A stretch of 16,747 nt of DNA from Candidatus Gastranaerophilales bacterium (GTDB taxonomy: Bacteria > Cyanobacteriota > Vampirovibrionia > Gastranaerophilales > Gastranaerophilaceae), in assembly GCA_944324205.1 (NCBI GenBank), contig CALUVK010000016.1, positions 1 through 16,747 of the forward strand, in the 5' to 3' direction. How positions within the stretch are numbered: position 1 is the first letter of the stretch; each line of letters starts with the position of its first letter. The position numbers and the translations under genes were made by a program. Shown here piece after piece: positions 7,941-15,770 of this stretch. The notes under the pieces are model-generated. The model was not told where the DNA came from and did no database searches. It saw only the letters and a list, made by a program, of their open reading frames with translations.

Positions 7941-7949
7941 TGTTAAAAT
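7941..7949 (+). promoter_or_regulatory. Possible proximal extended -10 promoter of dnaG
   Basis: TGTTAAAAT fits an extended -10 element (TGN plus TAAAAT) and ends six bases before the dnaG ATG at 7956. A transcript from it would start at or next to the ATG and be leaderless. This matters because dnaG has no recognisable ribosome binding site. No good -35 is visible. Confidence 0.3.
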
Positions 7950-7955
7950 GTAGTT

Positions 7956-9833
7956 ATGGCAAATTCGTTTGAAGAAGTTATTTCTTTAATAAAAGACCGG
8001 CTGGATATAGTAGATGTTGTATCGCAATATGTTGTCTTAAAAAAGAGCGGGGCTAATTATTGGGGGCTTTGCCCTTTTCATAATGACAAAAAGCCGTCTA
8101 TGTCAGTAAGTCCCTCAAGAGGAATTTATAAATGTTTTTCCTGCGGGGCTGCTGGTGATGCTTTAAATTTCCTTATAAAAATTCAGAACAGAGAATTTAA
8201 AGATGTTATTTTTGAGCTTGCTGAAAAATATGGTATAGAATTGCCTACAAAATACAATACTTCATCCGATACAAAAAGCCAAAAGAAGGAAATGATAAAA
8301 GCATGTTCTAAGGCTGCAAAATATTATCACAATCTTATTAAATCTTCTGATGATGCCAATAAAGCCATGATATATCTTCGCGGACGTAATATAACAGATG
8401 AAATTATTGAAAAATTTACTCTCGGCTGGGCTCCTAATAAGTATGATGCTTTATATAAAGAATTAAAGAAAGAATTTAAAGATGATATTTTAGAAAAAGC
8501 CGGGCTGATTTTAAAATCAAATTCAGGAGGATGGATTGACCGCTTTAGAAACAGAATTATTATTCCAATACAAAACGAAAACGGAGAATTTGTAGCATTC
8601 GGTGCTCGCGCAGTAGATGAAGGACAAAATCCAAAGTATTTAAATTCATCAGATTCAATGATTTATAACAAGAGCAAAATTCTTTTTGGCTTAAATTCTG
8701 CCCAGAATGCTATAAAAGAAGAAGATGGTGTCATAATAATGGAAGGTTATTTTGATGTAATTTCTGCTCAAGCCCATGGAGTAGAAAATGCTGTAGCATC
8801 TTGCGGAACGGCATTAACGCCGGAACATGTCAAATTACTTTCAAGATACACAAAATCAAGACGTATATATTTATCTTTCGATACAGATAATGCAGGTGTG
8901 AATGCGACTAAAAAAGGTAGCAGTGTTATAAAAGAGACTCTTTCTGTTTTAGGTGACGTAAAACAATTTGATGAGAGTCATATATCCGCTTCTAATGACC
9001 ATAAATATGCATGCGAGATAAGAGTAGTATCTCCGCCGCAGGGAAAAGATCCTGATGAATTTATTAGAACAACTGGCGGAGAGGAATTTAAGAAGTACGT
9101 TAAAAATGCTCCTCTTCTGATTGATTTTCTTTTAAATAATATCTTAAAGGAAAAAAATAACGCAAAAACTCCACAGGAAAAAGCCGAACTTGTTAATCAG
9201 GTCATGGAAATTCTAAAGGATATAAACAATAAAATTATACAAACAGAATATGTAAAAATGGTATCTTCACTTATAAATGTGGATGAAAAGGCTCTGATTA
9301 AAGAACTTGCGAGGTATGAAAATCAAGGGATATTAGTTTATAAAGCAGAAAATAATAAAAAAAATGTAACAAATTCTTCACAATTTGAAATAAAAGCGCA
9401 AAAAAATTTATTGAGTGTTTTTCTTGTAAATGACAGTTCGCTAAACTATCAACAGATTGCAGAATTGTTACCGGAAAATATCATTCAAGATGAAAAGTTA
9501 ATAATTGTAAAAAATACAATTGACAAATTAGCGTGTACAATAAATAATGTTAAGGAATTGATTAAAAGTTTGTATACAGAATTCATTGAGGATGATAATT
9601 TGACCCAAACTCTTACAGATATAGTAGAACTCTCGGAAGCCTTTAACGGACTTGAACCGGAAGAGTTTGAACATGCTGTTAAAGAAAATGTCATCCGATT
9701 AAAAAAGTGTTATCAGGAAAAGGAAACAAATGAACTCCGTCAAAAATACAAACAGGTTAATGACGATGAGATAGAAGCCTTGAAATTACAAATACAGCTT
9801 AGAGATAAAATAAAATTAAGAACTGGAGATTAG
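7956..9833 (+). CDS. dnaG: DNA primase
   Basis: It synthesises the RNA primers for lagging-strand replication with the replicative helicase. The 625-aa product has the N-terminal CHC2 zinc finger (Cys39, His42, Cys60, Cys63), the basic RFRNRI motif of the polymerase core (196-201), and a TOPRIM domain with EGYFD (Glu263), SFDTDNAG (Asp309, Asp311) and KDPDE (364-368). A short extra segment lies inside or after TOPRIM at about 333-353. The last 150 or so residues form the helical helicase-interaction region, which is poorly conserved. The ATG at 7956 has no Shine-Dalgarno sequence, but the zinc-finger spacing fits this start. rpoD follows after three bases, so the two are co-transcribed, as in many bacterial macromolecular-synthesis operons. 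Confidence 0.97.
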   Translation: MANSFEEVISLIKDRLDIVDVVSQYVVLKKSGANYWGLCPFHNDKKPSMSVSPSRGIYKCFSCGAAGDALNFLIKIQNREFKDVIFELAEKYGIELPTKYNTSSDTKSQKKEMIKACSKAAKYYHNLIKSSDDANKAMIYLRGRNITDEIIEKFTLGWAPNKYDALYKELKKEFKDDILEKAGLILKSNSGGWIDRFRNRIIIPIQNENGEFVAFGARAVDEGQNPKYLNSSDSMIYNKSKILFGLNSAQNAIKEEDGVIIMEGYFDVISAQAHGVENAVASCGTALTPEHVKLLSRYTKSRRIYLSFDTDNAGVNATKKGSSVIKETLSVLGDVKQFDESHISASNDHKYACEIRVVSPPQGKDPDEFIRTTGGEEFKKYVKNAPLLIDFLLNNILKEKNNAKTPQEKAELVNQVMEILKDINNKIIQTEYVKMVSSLINVDEKALIKELARYENQGILVYKAENNKKNVTNSSQFEIKAQKNLLSVFLVNDSSLNYQQIAELLPENIIQDEKLIIVKNTIDKLACTINNVKELIKSLYTEFIEDDNLTQTLTDIVELSEAFNGLEPEEFEHAVKENVIRLKKCYQEKETNELRQKYKQVNDDEIEALKLQIQLRDKIKLRTGD

Positions 9834-9836
9834 ATA

Positions 9837-10925
9837 ATGACTCAAAAAAGAAATTCACATTCATCAGTTATTAGTGTAGAAGACGAAAATCTTGATATGT
9901 TAGATTATGATTCCGATAAAGATGATGACGCAGTTGATTATATAGAAACTGATTTAGGAACTGATAATATTGAAGATATCATAACTTCTTCTAAACTAAA
10001 TGGAATTAAAAGCGATGACTTTTATATGATGGATTCTTCAGACTCTTCAAGAGATGAAATGGAAACAGACGTACCTAAAGGGGTTGCAGTAGAAGATCCT
10101 GTCAGGTTATATCTAAGAGAAATTGGCCGTATAAAATTGTTATCAACAAGTGAAGAAATTGAACTTGCGCGAAAGATTATTCAGGGTGGAACTCCAGGAG
10201 CTATTGCAAAAAGAAAACTTGTTCAGGCAAATTTAAGACTTGTTGTAAGTATTGCAAAAAAATATGTTGGCAGAGGCATGCTTTTCTTAGATCTTATTCA
10301 GGAGGGTAATTTAGGTTTAATTCGAGCTGCTGAAAAATTCGATCATGAAAGAGGTTTCAAGTTCTCAACCTATGCAACCTGGTGGATTAGACAAGCTATT
10401 ACAAGAGCAATTGCTGATCAGGCTCGAACCATAAGAATACCTGTTCATATGGTAGAAACTATTAATAAATTAAAAAAAGTTACAAGAAGGTTAGCTCAAG
10501 AACTTTCAAGGAAGCCTACCGAGGAGGAATTGGCAGTAGAAATGGGTGTTTCGATTTCCAAATTAAGGGAAATTGTTAAAATAGCTCAGGAACCGCTTTC
10601 CCTTGAAACTCCTATCGGTAAAGAAGAAGATTCAAGACTGGGGGATTTTATTGAAGATAAAGAAGCAGATGCTCCTATTAAGACAGTCGCATCAGAACTT
10701 CTTAGAGAAGATTTAGCAGAAGTTCTCTGTACATTGTCGCCCCGTGAACGTGATGTCTTGAGATTACGTTTTGGAATGGATGACGGACGTCAAAGAACAT
10801 TGGAAGAAGTCGGACAATTATTCGGCGTAACACGCGAACGTATTAGACAAATTGAAGCTAAAGCTCTCAGAAAACTAAGACATCCTAATAGAAGCAAACG
10901 CTTAAGAGAATATGTCGAAAATTAA
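9837..10925 (+). CDS. rpoD: Primary RNA polymerase sigma factor (sigma-70 / SigA)
   Basis: The housekeeping sigma factor, which directs RNA polymerase to -10/-35 promoters. The 362-aa protein has an acidic, low-complexity N-terminus (1-80) in place of a clear region 1.1, region 1.2 (DPVRLYLREIG, 87-97), region 2 with LRLVVSIAKKYVGRG, DLIQEGNLGL and FSTYATWWIRQAI (133-188), region 3 (about 205-280), and region 4 with the helix-turn-helix TLEEVGQLFGVTRERIRQIE (321-340). The long non-conserved region of proteobacterial RpoD is absent, as in cyanobacterial and Gram-positive SigA. GGAG lies eight bases before the ATG, inside the end of dnaG, and only three bases separate the genes, so translation may be coupled. 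The perfect TATAAT boxes elsewhere in this window fit this factor. Confidence 0.97.
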   Translation: MTQKRNSHSSVISVEDENLDMLDYDSDKDDDAVDYIETDLGTDNIEDIITSSKLNGIKSDDFYMMDSSDSSRDEMETDVPKGVAVEDPVRLYLREIGRIKLLSTSEEIELARKIIQGGTPGAIAKRKLVQANLRLVVSIAKKYVGRGMLFLDLIQEGNLGLIRAAEKFDHERGFKFSTYATWWIRQAITRAIADQARTIRIPVHMVETINKLKKVTRRLAQELSRKPTEEELAVEMGVSISKLREIVKIAQEPLSLETPIGKEEDSRLGDFIEDKEADAPIKTVASELLREDLAEVLCTLSPRERDVLRLRFGMDDGRQRTLEEVGQLFGVTRERIRQIEAKALRKLRHPNRSKRLREYVEN

Positions 10926-10953
10926 AGAAAAACAAAATTATTTCAAATAAAAC

Positions 10954-10997
10954 AAAAAGTTCTAAAGCTAAAATTTATAAGTTTTAGAACTTTTTTT
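10954..10997 (+). terminator. Rho-independent terminator of dnaG-rpoD
   Basis: AAAAAGTTCTAAA (10954-10966) pairs with TTTAGAACTTTTT (10983-10995), with further pairing inside (to 10969/10980) and a 10-base loop. A run of seven T's (10991-10997) ends it. It lies 29 bases after the rpoD stop codon. Confidence 0.85.
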
Positions 10998-11030
10998 ATA
11001 AATATTATTTTGAAATGTACACGTATTTAT

Positions 11031-11051
11031 ATTGTAAATAATTGTAACAAT
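11031..11051. promoter_or_regulatory. Repeated ATTGTAA with ATTGTAACAAT palindrome
   Basis: ATTGTAA occurs at 11031 and again at 11041, ten bases apart; the second copy is part of the perfect palindrome ATTGTAACAAT (11041-11051). The same element with one change (ATTGTAACGAT) is found upstream of dnaG at 7849. It lies 75 bases before the start of the GLUG-repeat gene and could be an operator. No convincing promoter hexamers were found around it. Confidence 0.3.
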
Positions 11052-11125
11052 ACACATAAAAATCCTAAAGTTTCATTTTTTTATGCCGTTATTAAATTTA
11101 TTAAAATAATATGGAGGATATTAAA

Positions 11126-13966
11126 ATGGCAGATATTTCAGTTACAACAAGTTCAAGTCAGGATTTATACAAAGTCTGGCAAGAAAAATTAAACGCAAGA
11201 CAAGTAAAAGATGCAGAACTTGTAAATAAAGAAACAGAACTTTCAAGTGCTAACTATGTTATTACATTGAAAACAGAAACACAAAAAAATGCTGAAACAA
11301 AAGTCGCAAATTCCTCGAAAAACGTATCTACATTAACCGCTAATTATAATTCGATTTCACAGCAATGGAAAGTCGCAAGTTCTCAACTTAATTCAGTAGC
11401 ATCAAAGTATACAAATTCTAAAGACGATCCGAATTTAAAAGCTCAATATGAAAATGCCGAAGCGAACTTAAGAAAAATAGAAGAAAAATTAAGAGAAACC
11501 GAATCAAAACTTCAAGCTGCGAAAACAGAACTTGAGAACGCACAAAGAGAATTAGAAAAATCTAATAAAGAATTAGAAGATGCGATAACGAAAAAAAATA
11601 ATATTGAAAATGAAATAAGCAAAATTAAAGAAGAATTACTGCAATTAGAGCAAGAAATTCAAGAAGCAGAATCAGAATATGAAGTTGCCAAGACAAAAGA
11701 AGCTGAAGCTGCTAAAAATAATACAAGATTAACAGAAGAGGAAGCGCTTGAAGAAGGGTATATTATTATAAAAACCGCCGATGATTTAAAACAAATAGAA
11801 CAAAACCCAAGCGCTAAATATATTTTAATGAACGATATTGACTTATCAGGCATTAACTGGGTGCCTCTTTGTCAAGGCAAGGCTGAAGATGGCAGTGATA
11901 TTTTCAGTGGGATATTAAACGGTAACGGATATTCTGTCAAAAATTTAAATATAAATATTGATGAAGGAACAAAGACGGAAAATGTTGGGTTCTTCGGCAT
12001 TACTGAAAATGCAGTTATTTCAAATATTAATTTTGAAAATGCGCAAATTACGACACCTGAAACATACAATAGAGGTTCTGTTGGTGTAATAGCAGGGATA
12101 TCCAGAGGTACAACTTTTGAAGATATTTCTGTTTCTGGTAATCTTACAGGACATCAAAAAGTTGGAGGACTCGTAGGTAGCATAAGTGACTATATATATA
12201 TTGATGAAAATGGTGAAACCGCTCTTCACAATAGTTCGTTCAAGGATATAAATGCTAATGTTGATATCAATTCTTCATATTATGCAGGCGGACTTGCAGG
12301 TTATATTAATTCAACATATTCAAATGATCTGGTAATAGAAAACTGTAATGTTTCAGGTAATATTACAGCTCTTGAAAAATGTGCCGGAGGTTTTATTGGA
12401 GAAGCCGGAAGCACGATTATTACAATAAATAATTCTCAAAGTAATGTTGATTTAACTTCTCCAAACGTAGATGATGCCCGTGTCGGCGGCTTCATCGGAT
12501 GTGCAAACGGTACTAAGATAGCTTTTTGTAATTCGGAATATACCGGAAAGATTAATGCTGAAGGTGATTTTGCTGGAGAATATTACGGTTATTATATGAA
12601 TGATGCACATTTGACTGTTTTTGAACTTTCTGCTGGACTACCTGTTGATGACATTTTAAGTATTGAAGGTATAGACAGCCTTACTCCAATCATTGATAAA
12701 GAAACAGGAGAAGCACACTATGAAGCTGCAGTTAGTACTCTAAATGGTATGGATAAAATTGTGGCATTGATTCGCAATAACCCCGAATTAGCTGATCTTA
12801 TAACTTTCAATGTCCTTTTTGACTTTGAAACACTAGATTCAACATACGCCCAAACAAATTATTCACAATATGGTGTTGTTCAGCATCTATACGAAGAAAC
12901 AGATAGTAATGGAGCAACTGCTGTTGTTAATGATGTCTATGTCGATAACGAAATTGATTTAGAATCAACTTTCCATAACCAAAACTTCTATACACCTGAA
13001 AAAGTTGAGTTTATAAAAGATTATCATAGAACTGTTATCAACGGTTTATGGAAAGATAATGAAGGGAAATACTACGTTGAAAGAGGTGGTGAATTTATCG
13101 AAACGACTCTTGAATTCTATTTTACTAATCAACGTACCTCAATCAGCAAACGTCTGGATTCTGATGAAGTAAGATTCAGAGAACGTATAACTTCAATGGT
13201 GTATTATTATCAGAATCAGATGTATGCAGCTTTAAATAAAAAATATGGTTTCCCGGAAGATTACAATCCTGCAAAGATTGATGAACCTGAATACAACTAC
13301 TTAAAACAGCGTCTTGAAAATGGAGAAACTTTAACCCCAGAAGAACATCTTGCTCTTGAAGTTTACGAGCTGGATTATAAAGTAATAGATCTTATTTCAG
13401 AAACTACACATAATCAGGGTTGTGGCATGGGCGGCGACTCAAGCTTCTTAGAGGAAACAAAAGCTGTTCCGATGAAAGATGAAGACGGTAGAATTATATA
13501 TACAACATTAAGCGGTATTGAACTTCGACAACAAGTTGATGAAGAAGGAAATCTTCTATTTGACGAAGATGGTGAAGCTCTATATGAAACTATTGACGGT
13601 GCAGAATATATCGGTCTTGAAGAAGTGTATGTAAAACGCGGCTATCCTAAAACAGATGAGAACGGGAATATGCTTTATACAGATGCAGAAGGCAATTCGT
13701 TAACTAAATCTGTTGATAAAGAAGGTAATGAAATTTATTCATATGAAGATGGTTCTTTGTATGAAGGAGATACTGAAGCTTTAACTCAACAGCTGGAAGA
13801 ATATGACTTGGGAGCTGAATATAAAACGCTCGAAGGACAAATGAAAGAACTGCTTGAAACAACAAAAGGTAAAGAGACTGTGGAAAAAAATGAACAGTCT
13901 GATAATGATGTCATAACTCTTCAAACAGAAGAGGAAGAGTTAAAAAAGAAAGAGGAAGAAATCTAA
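11126..13966 (+). CDS. Coiled-coil protein with GLUG-type beta repeats
   Basis: The ATG at 11126 is used because GGAGG lies eight bases upstream, inside a longer reading from 11111. The 946-aa acidic protein has no signal peptide. Residues 25-200 are a long charged coiled coil rich in Lys/Glu heptads. Residues 208-495 form a beta-helix-like domain with GLUG-type repeats (GLVG, GLAG, GFIG, GFIG near 349, 390, 423 and 455), preceded by the typical lead-in YILMNDIDLSG. Residues 495-775 are a mixed region I do not recognise, with a CGMGGD motif near 766. Residues 785-880 carry acidic D-E-x-G-x-[LIM]-[LIY]-[YF] repeats, and the tail is Glu/Lys-rich. GLUG repeats occur in bacterial adhesins, so a surface or secreted role is plausible, but the export route is not evident. 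It has its own terminator. Confidence 0.85.
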   Translation: MADISVTTSSSQDLYKVWQEKLNARQVKDAELVNKETELSSANYVITLKTETQKNAETKVANSSKNVSTLTANYNSISQQWKVASSQLNSVASKYTNSKDDPNLKAQYENAEANLRKIEEKLRETESKLQAAKTELENAQRELEKSNKELEDAITKKNNIENEISKIKEELLQLEQEIQEAESEYEVAKTKEAEAAKNNTRLTEEEALEEGYIIIKTADDLKQIEQNPSAKYILMNDIDLSGINWVPLCQGKAEDGSDIFSGILNGNGYSVKNLNINIDEGTKTENVGFFGITENAVISNINFENAQITTPETYNRGSVGVIAGISRGTTFEDISVSGNLTGHQKVGGLVGSISDYIYIDENGETALHNSSFKDINANVDINSSYYAGGLAGYINSTYSNDLVIENCNVSGNITALEKCAGGFIGEAGSTIITINNSQSNVDLTSPNVDDARVGGFIGCANGTKIAFCNSEYTGKINAEGDFAGEYYGYYMNDAHLTVFELSAGLPVDDILSIEGIDSLTPIIDKETGEAHYEAAVSTLNGMDKIVALIRNNPELADLITFNVLFDFETLDSTYAQTNYSQYGVVQHLYEETDSNGATAVVNDVYVDNEIDLESTFHNQNFYTPEKVEFIKDYHRTVINGLWKDNEGKYYVERGGEFIETTLEFYFTNQRTSISKRLDSDEVRFRERITSMVYYYQNQMYAALNKKYGFPEDYNPAKIDEPEYNYLKQRLENGETLTPEEHLALEVYELDYKVIDLISETTHNQGCGMGGDSSFLEETKAVPMKDEDGRIIYTTLSGIELRQQVDEEGNLLFDEDGEALYETIDGAEYIGLEEVYVKRGYPKTDENGNMLYTDAEGNSLTKSVDKEGNEIYSYEDGSLYEGDTEALTQQLEEYDLGAEYKTLEGQMKELLETTKGKETVEKNEQSDNDVITLQTEEEELKKKEEEI

Positions 13967-13967
13967 T

Positions 13968-14000
13968 AAAAATAAGGGAGCTTTTAGCTCCCTTATTTTT
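13968..14000 (+). terminator. Strong terminator after the GLUG-repeat gene
   Basis: A 15-bp stem (13968-13982 with 13986-14000) has GGGAGCT/AGCTCCC at its core and only three loop bases; the descending arm ends in TTATTTTT. Because of the A-run on the left it could also work on the minus strand. It begins one base after the stop codon. Confidence 0.9.
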
Positions 14001-14049
14001 ATGTATACTGTCAATTTTATAGATTTAATTTACAAAACATAACAATTAA

Positions 14050-14078
14050 TTGGACTTTAAACATGTTTAAAATATAAT
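14050..14078 (+). promoter_or_regulatory. Promoter with a 16-bp palindrome filling its spacer
   Basis: A perfect -10 box TATAAT (14073-14078) is preceded at 17 bases by TTGGAC (14050-14055), a weak -35. The perfect palindrome TTTAAACATGTTTAAA (14056-14071) occupies almost the whole spacer, the classical place for a repressor operator. Transcription would start near 14085, 25 bases before the ATG of the 199-aa gene. Confidence 0.55.
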
Positions 14079-14109
14079 AAATTCAGTAAACCTATGAGGG
14101 AGTAAAAAT

Positions 14110-14709
14110 ATGCCAAATAACGAAAGTGTCGGGAAAAAGATAGTAGAAGCATTGAAAAAGCAAGCTGAAAATATGGATATACAAGAGGATAACCAAATGG
14201 ATAGTTTTGAAACTGCTCCTGTTACGAATCCTATAAATGATGATATTTTTTCATCCTCATCTGCGGATGATTTTTTTGCAGAACCTGCAAAAACTACAAA
14301 AAATACAAATTTCTTTGATGATGTAGCAGAGGAGCAAGACCCATTCTTTGCAGAACCTAAGCCTGTAAAAACTCCGGTTGTTGAAACTATGAGTGAAGCT
14401 TTTGAAATGCCGGCTAATATTACCGTTTTAAAAAAGCTTATCTCTCAATTACCTAGCGGTGTTTCAAGGCATACAGGTGCTCAAATTATTAAACAAACAA
14501 TGGAAGCTTTGGGTATTTCAATGAAAAGTGTTTTACAGGATGCTCAACAAGTTCAAGAAAATCTTAAAGTTTCAGCAAGAGAATGTCAGGCATCAATTCA
14601 AGAATATAAAAAGCAAATTCTAACTCTTGAAAAACAGTCTCAAAGTTATCAAAAACAATACTCTGCTTTGAATGATTTAATAAGTTTATTTATTCAAACT
14701 ACAAAATAA
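14110..14709 (+). CDS. Unknown 199-aa protein with FFAEP repeats and coiled coil
   Basis: I do not recognise a family. GAGGGAG lies eight bases before the ATG. The protein is cytosolic by appearance. Residues 1-20 form a basic amphipathic helix (VGKKIVEALKKQAE). Residues 25-95 are acidic and disordered-looking and carry two copies of a short motif, DDFFAEP (53-59) and DPFFAEP (77-83), with NFFDD between them. Residues 100-145 look like a folded helical domain (ITVLKKLISQLPSGVSRHTG...), and 145-190 a coiled coil rich in Gln. Repeated aromatic/acidic motifs in a disordered segment often dock partner proteins, so an adaptor or scaffold role is possible. It has its own promoter and stands apart from the GLUG gene, which ends in a strong terminator. 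Its stop codon is one base from that of the convergent hxsC remnant. Confidence 0.75.
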   Translation: MPNNESVGKKIVEALKKQAENMDIQEDNQMDSFETAPVTNPINDDIFSSSSADDFFAEPAKTTKNTNFFDDVAEEQDPFFAEPKPVKTPVVETMSEAFEMPANITVLKKLISQLPSGVSRHTGAQIIKQTMEALGISMKSVLQDAQQVQENLKVSARECQASIQEYKKQILTLEKQSQSYQKQYSALNDLISLFIQTTK

Positions 14710-14710
14710 C

Positions 14711-15302
14711 CTAAGTTTCACAATTATTGTTATAACAATAAATATCCGATTTATTGTTAATAGCTCGTATATTGTTGCTATGTGTAAATGAGGTTGCGAA
14801 TATACCGCAACAGTTTTCTTTAGCTATACAAGTTTGGCATTGGGATAAAAAAGTTTTTTTCCAAGTAGAAATACTATCCCTACAAAAACATTGCAGCCTT
14901 TTATCGACAAGACAAAGCGGAAGATTATATATATCAACAATTATATTATATCTTACATATTCTTTAACAGCTTTATATAATTCGTTTTTGTATTCTATTG
15001 GATCAATAGAAACTAAATCATAATTTGTCTGTGCGTTTCCGTGATATTCCATACCCATTAAGGCAACATGAGAAACGAATGGTAAATTTCTATATACAAA
15101 AGTAGCCAAATTTTTTAAATACTTATAATTTTGTTTTAATATAACCGTTCTGATTTCAATTTTCTGTCGATATTTTGCAAGATTATATAATCCATTTATC
15201 GTCTCTAAAAAAGCTCCTTTTACTCCTACAATATAATCGTGTTCTTCTGCAATATCAGAATATAGAGGAATTCCAAAAGAAATTTTTATATTTTTTATCC
15301 AT
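14711..15302 (-). pseudogene. hxsC: C-terminal half of HxsC-type radical SAM maturase, 5'-truncated
   Basis: HxsC is one of the two radical SAM maturases of the His-Xaa-Ser repeat peptide system. About 195 codons are open and match its C-terminal half by recall: GIPLYSDIAEEHDYIVG, GAFLETINGL, VALMGMEYHGNA, IYNLPLC, SISTWKKTFLSQCQTC and CCGIFATS. The N-terminal half, which should hold the CxxxCxxC iron-sulfur motif, is missing: the upstream DNA is taken by the 108-aa ORF and a tRNA terminator. No ATG, GTG or TTG occurs in frame before a TTG at 15109, which is inside the conserved part. An ATG at 15302, overlapping the stop of the 108-aa ORF, would join this frame if the A6 run (15296-15291) had five A's. 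No hxsA, hxsB or hxsD is recognised nearby. I judge it a decayed remnant, but frameshift or slippage is possible. Confidence 0.75.
14724..14741. repeat. 18-bp perfect palindrome at the end of hxsC
   Basis: TTATTGTTATAACAATAA is a perfect palindrome lying in the last codons of the hxsC remnant, just beyond the stop codon of the convergent 199-aa gene. The half TTATTGTTA recurs at 14751-14759. It may slow or end transcription from the left, though it lacks GC pairs and a clear T-run. Confidence 0.45.
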
Positions 15303-15621
15303 ATTTTTTTACGTAAATACGTCTTGCAAGAATAAGATTCTTTCTTAATTCCTGCATTGGGCGGATATAGCCATTAAAATATCTGTCAAACTCTTGTTTA
15401 AATTTGTTTTCGTCTATAATTGTTAAACATAAACGTTTAGAGAACCCCTTTTTGCTAATATACATAGGGCAAGGAATTTCTACTTTTATATTTTTAACAA
15501 GTGTTCTAATATCAAAATCCCATTTTCCGGTTTCATAATCTTTAATCATTCTTCTAAAATAATGTAAATAGCTAATTTTACCAAAATATTTATATACAAT
15601 ATGTCTTAATGAAGCAACCAC
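15295..15621 (-). CDS. Unknown 108-aa basic protein upstream of hxsC remnant
   Basis: Start is a GTG at 15621 with a very strong AAAGGAGGG ribosome binding site, which makes real translation likely. The product is basic and rich in aromatic residues, with no signal peptide; I do not recognise it. It has Cys in IPCPMY and KRLCLTI, and ends RKNLILARRIYVKKYG. Its last codons overlap the open frame of the hxsC remnant in another frame, and its stop TAA overlaps an ATG (15302), a layout typical of coupled genes. It occupies the place where the N-terminal half of HxsC or a small Hxs partner such as HxsD would be expected, but I see no convincing match to either. It may be a truncated piece of a larger gene. 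Confidence 0.6.
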   Translation of the reverse strand: MVASLRHIVYKYFGKISYLHYFRRMIKDYETGKWDFDIRTLVKNIKVEIPCPMYISKKGFSKRLCLTIIDENKFKQEFDRYFNGYIRPMQELRKNLILARRIYVKKYG

Positions 15622-15770
15622 TTTGCCCTCCTTTTTTTTATTTTACAAAAAGAAGTTTGGATTTTAAATAATGCAAAAAACAATAAAGATATGATTCATG
15701 AAATAACTGAACATCGAAAGTATTTTTTAAAAAATATGAGTATAATGTGAGCACGGCGCCAACTAAGTTA

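Noticed and set aside
11010..11192. 60-aa plus-strand ORF overlapping the start of the GLUG-repeat gene
   Set aside because: Out of frame with the gene that has the GGAGG site; no ribosome binding site of its own.
14754..15023. 89-aa plus-strand ORF opposite the hxsC remnant
   Set aside because: The minus-strand frame carries recognisable HxsC motifs over the same bases.
15721..15736. TATTTTTTAAAAAATA palindrome before the 108-aa gene
   Set aside because: Perfect but made only of A and T runs; expected by chance in this DNA and without promoter elements at a useful spacing.
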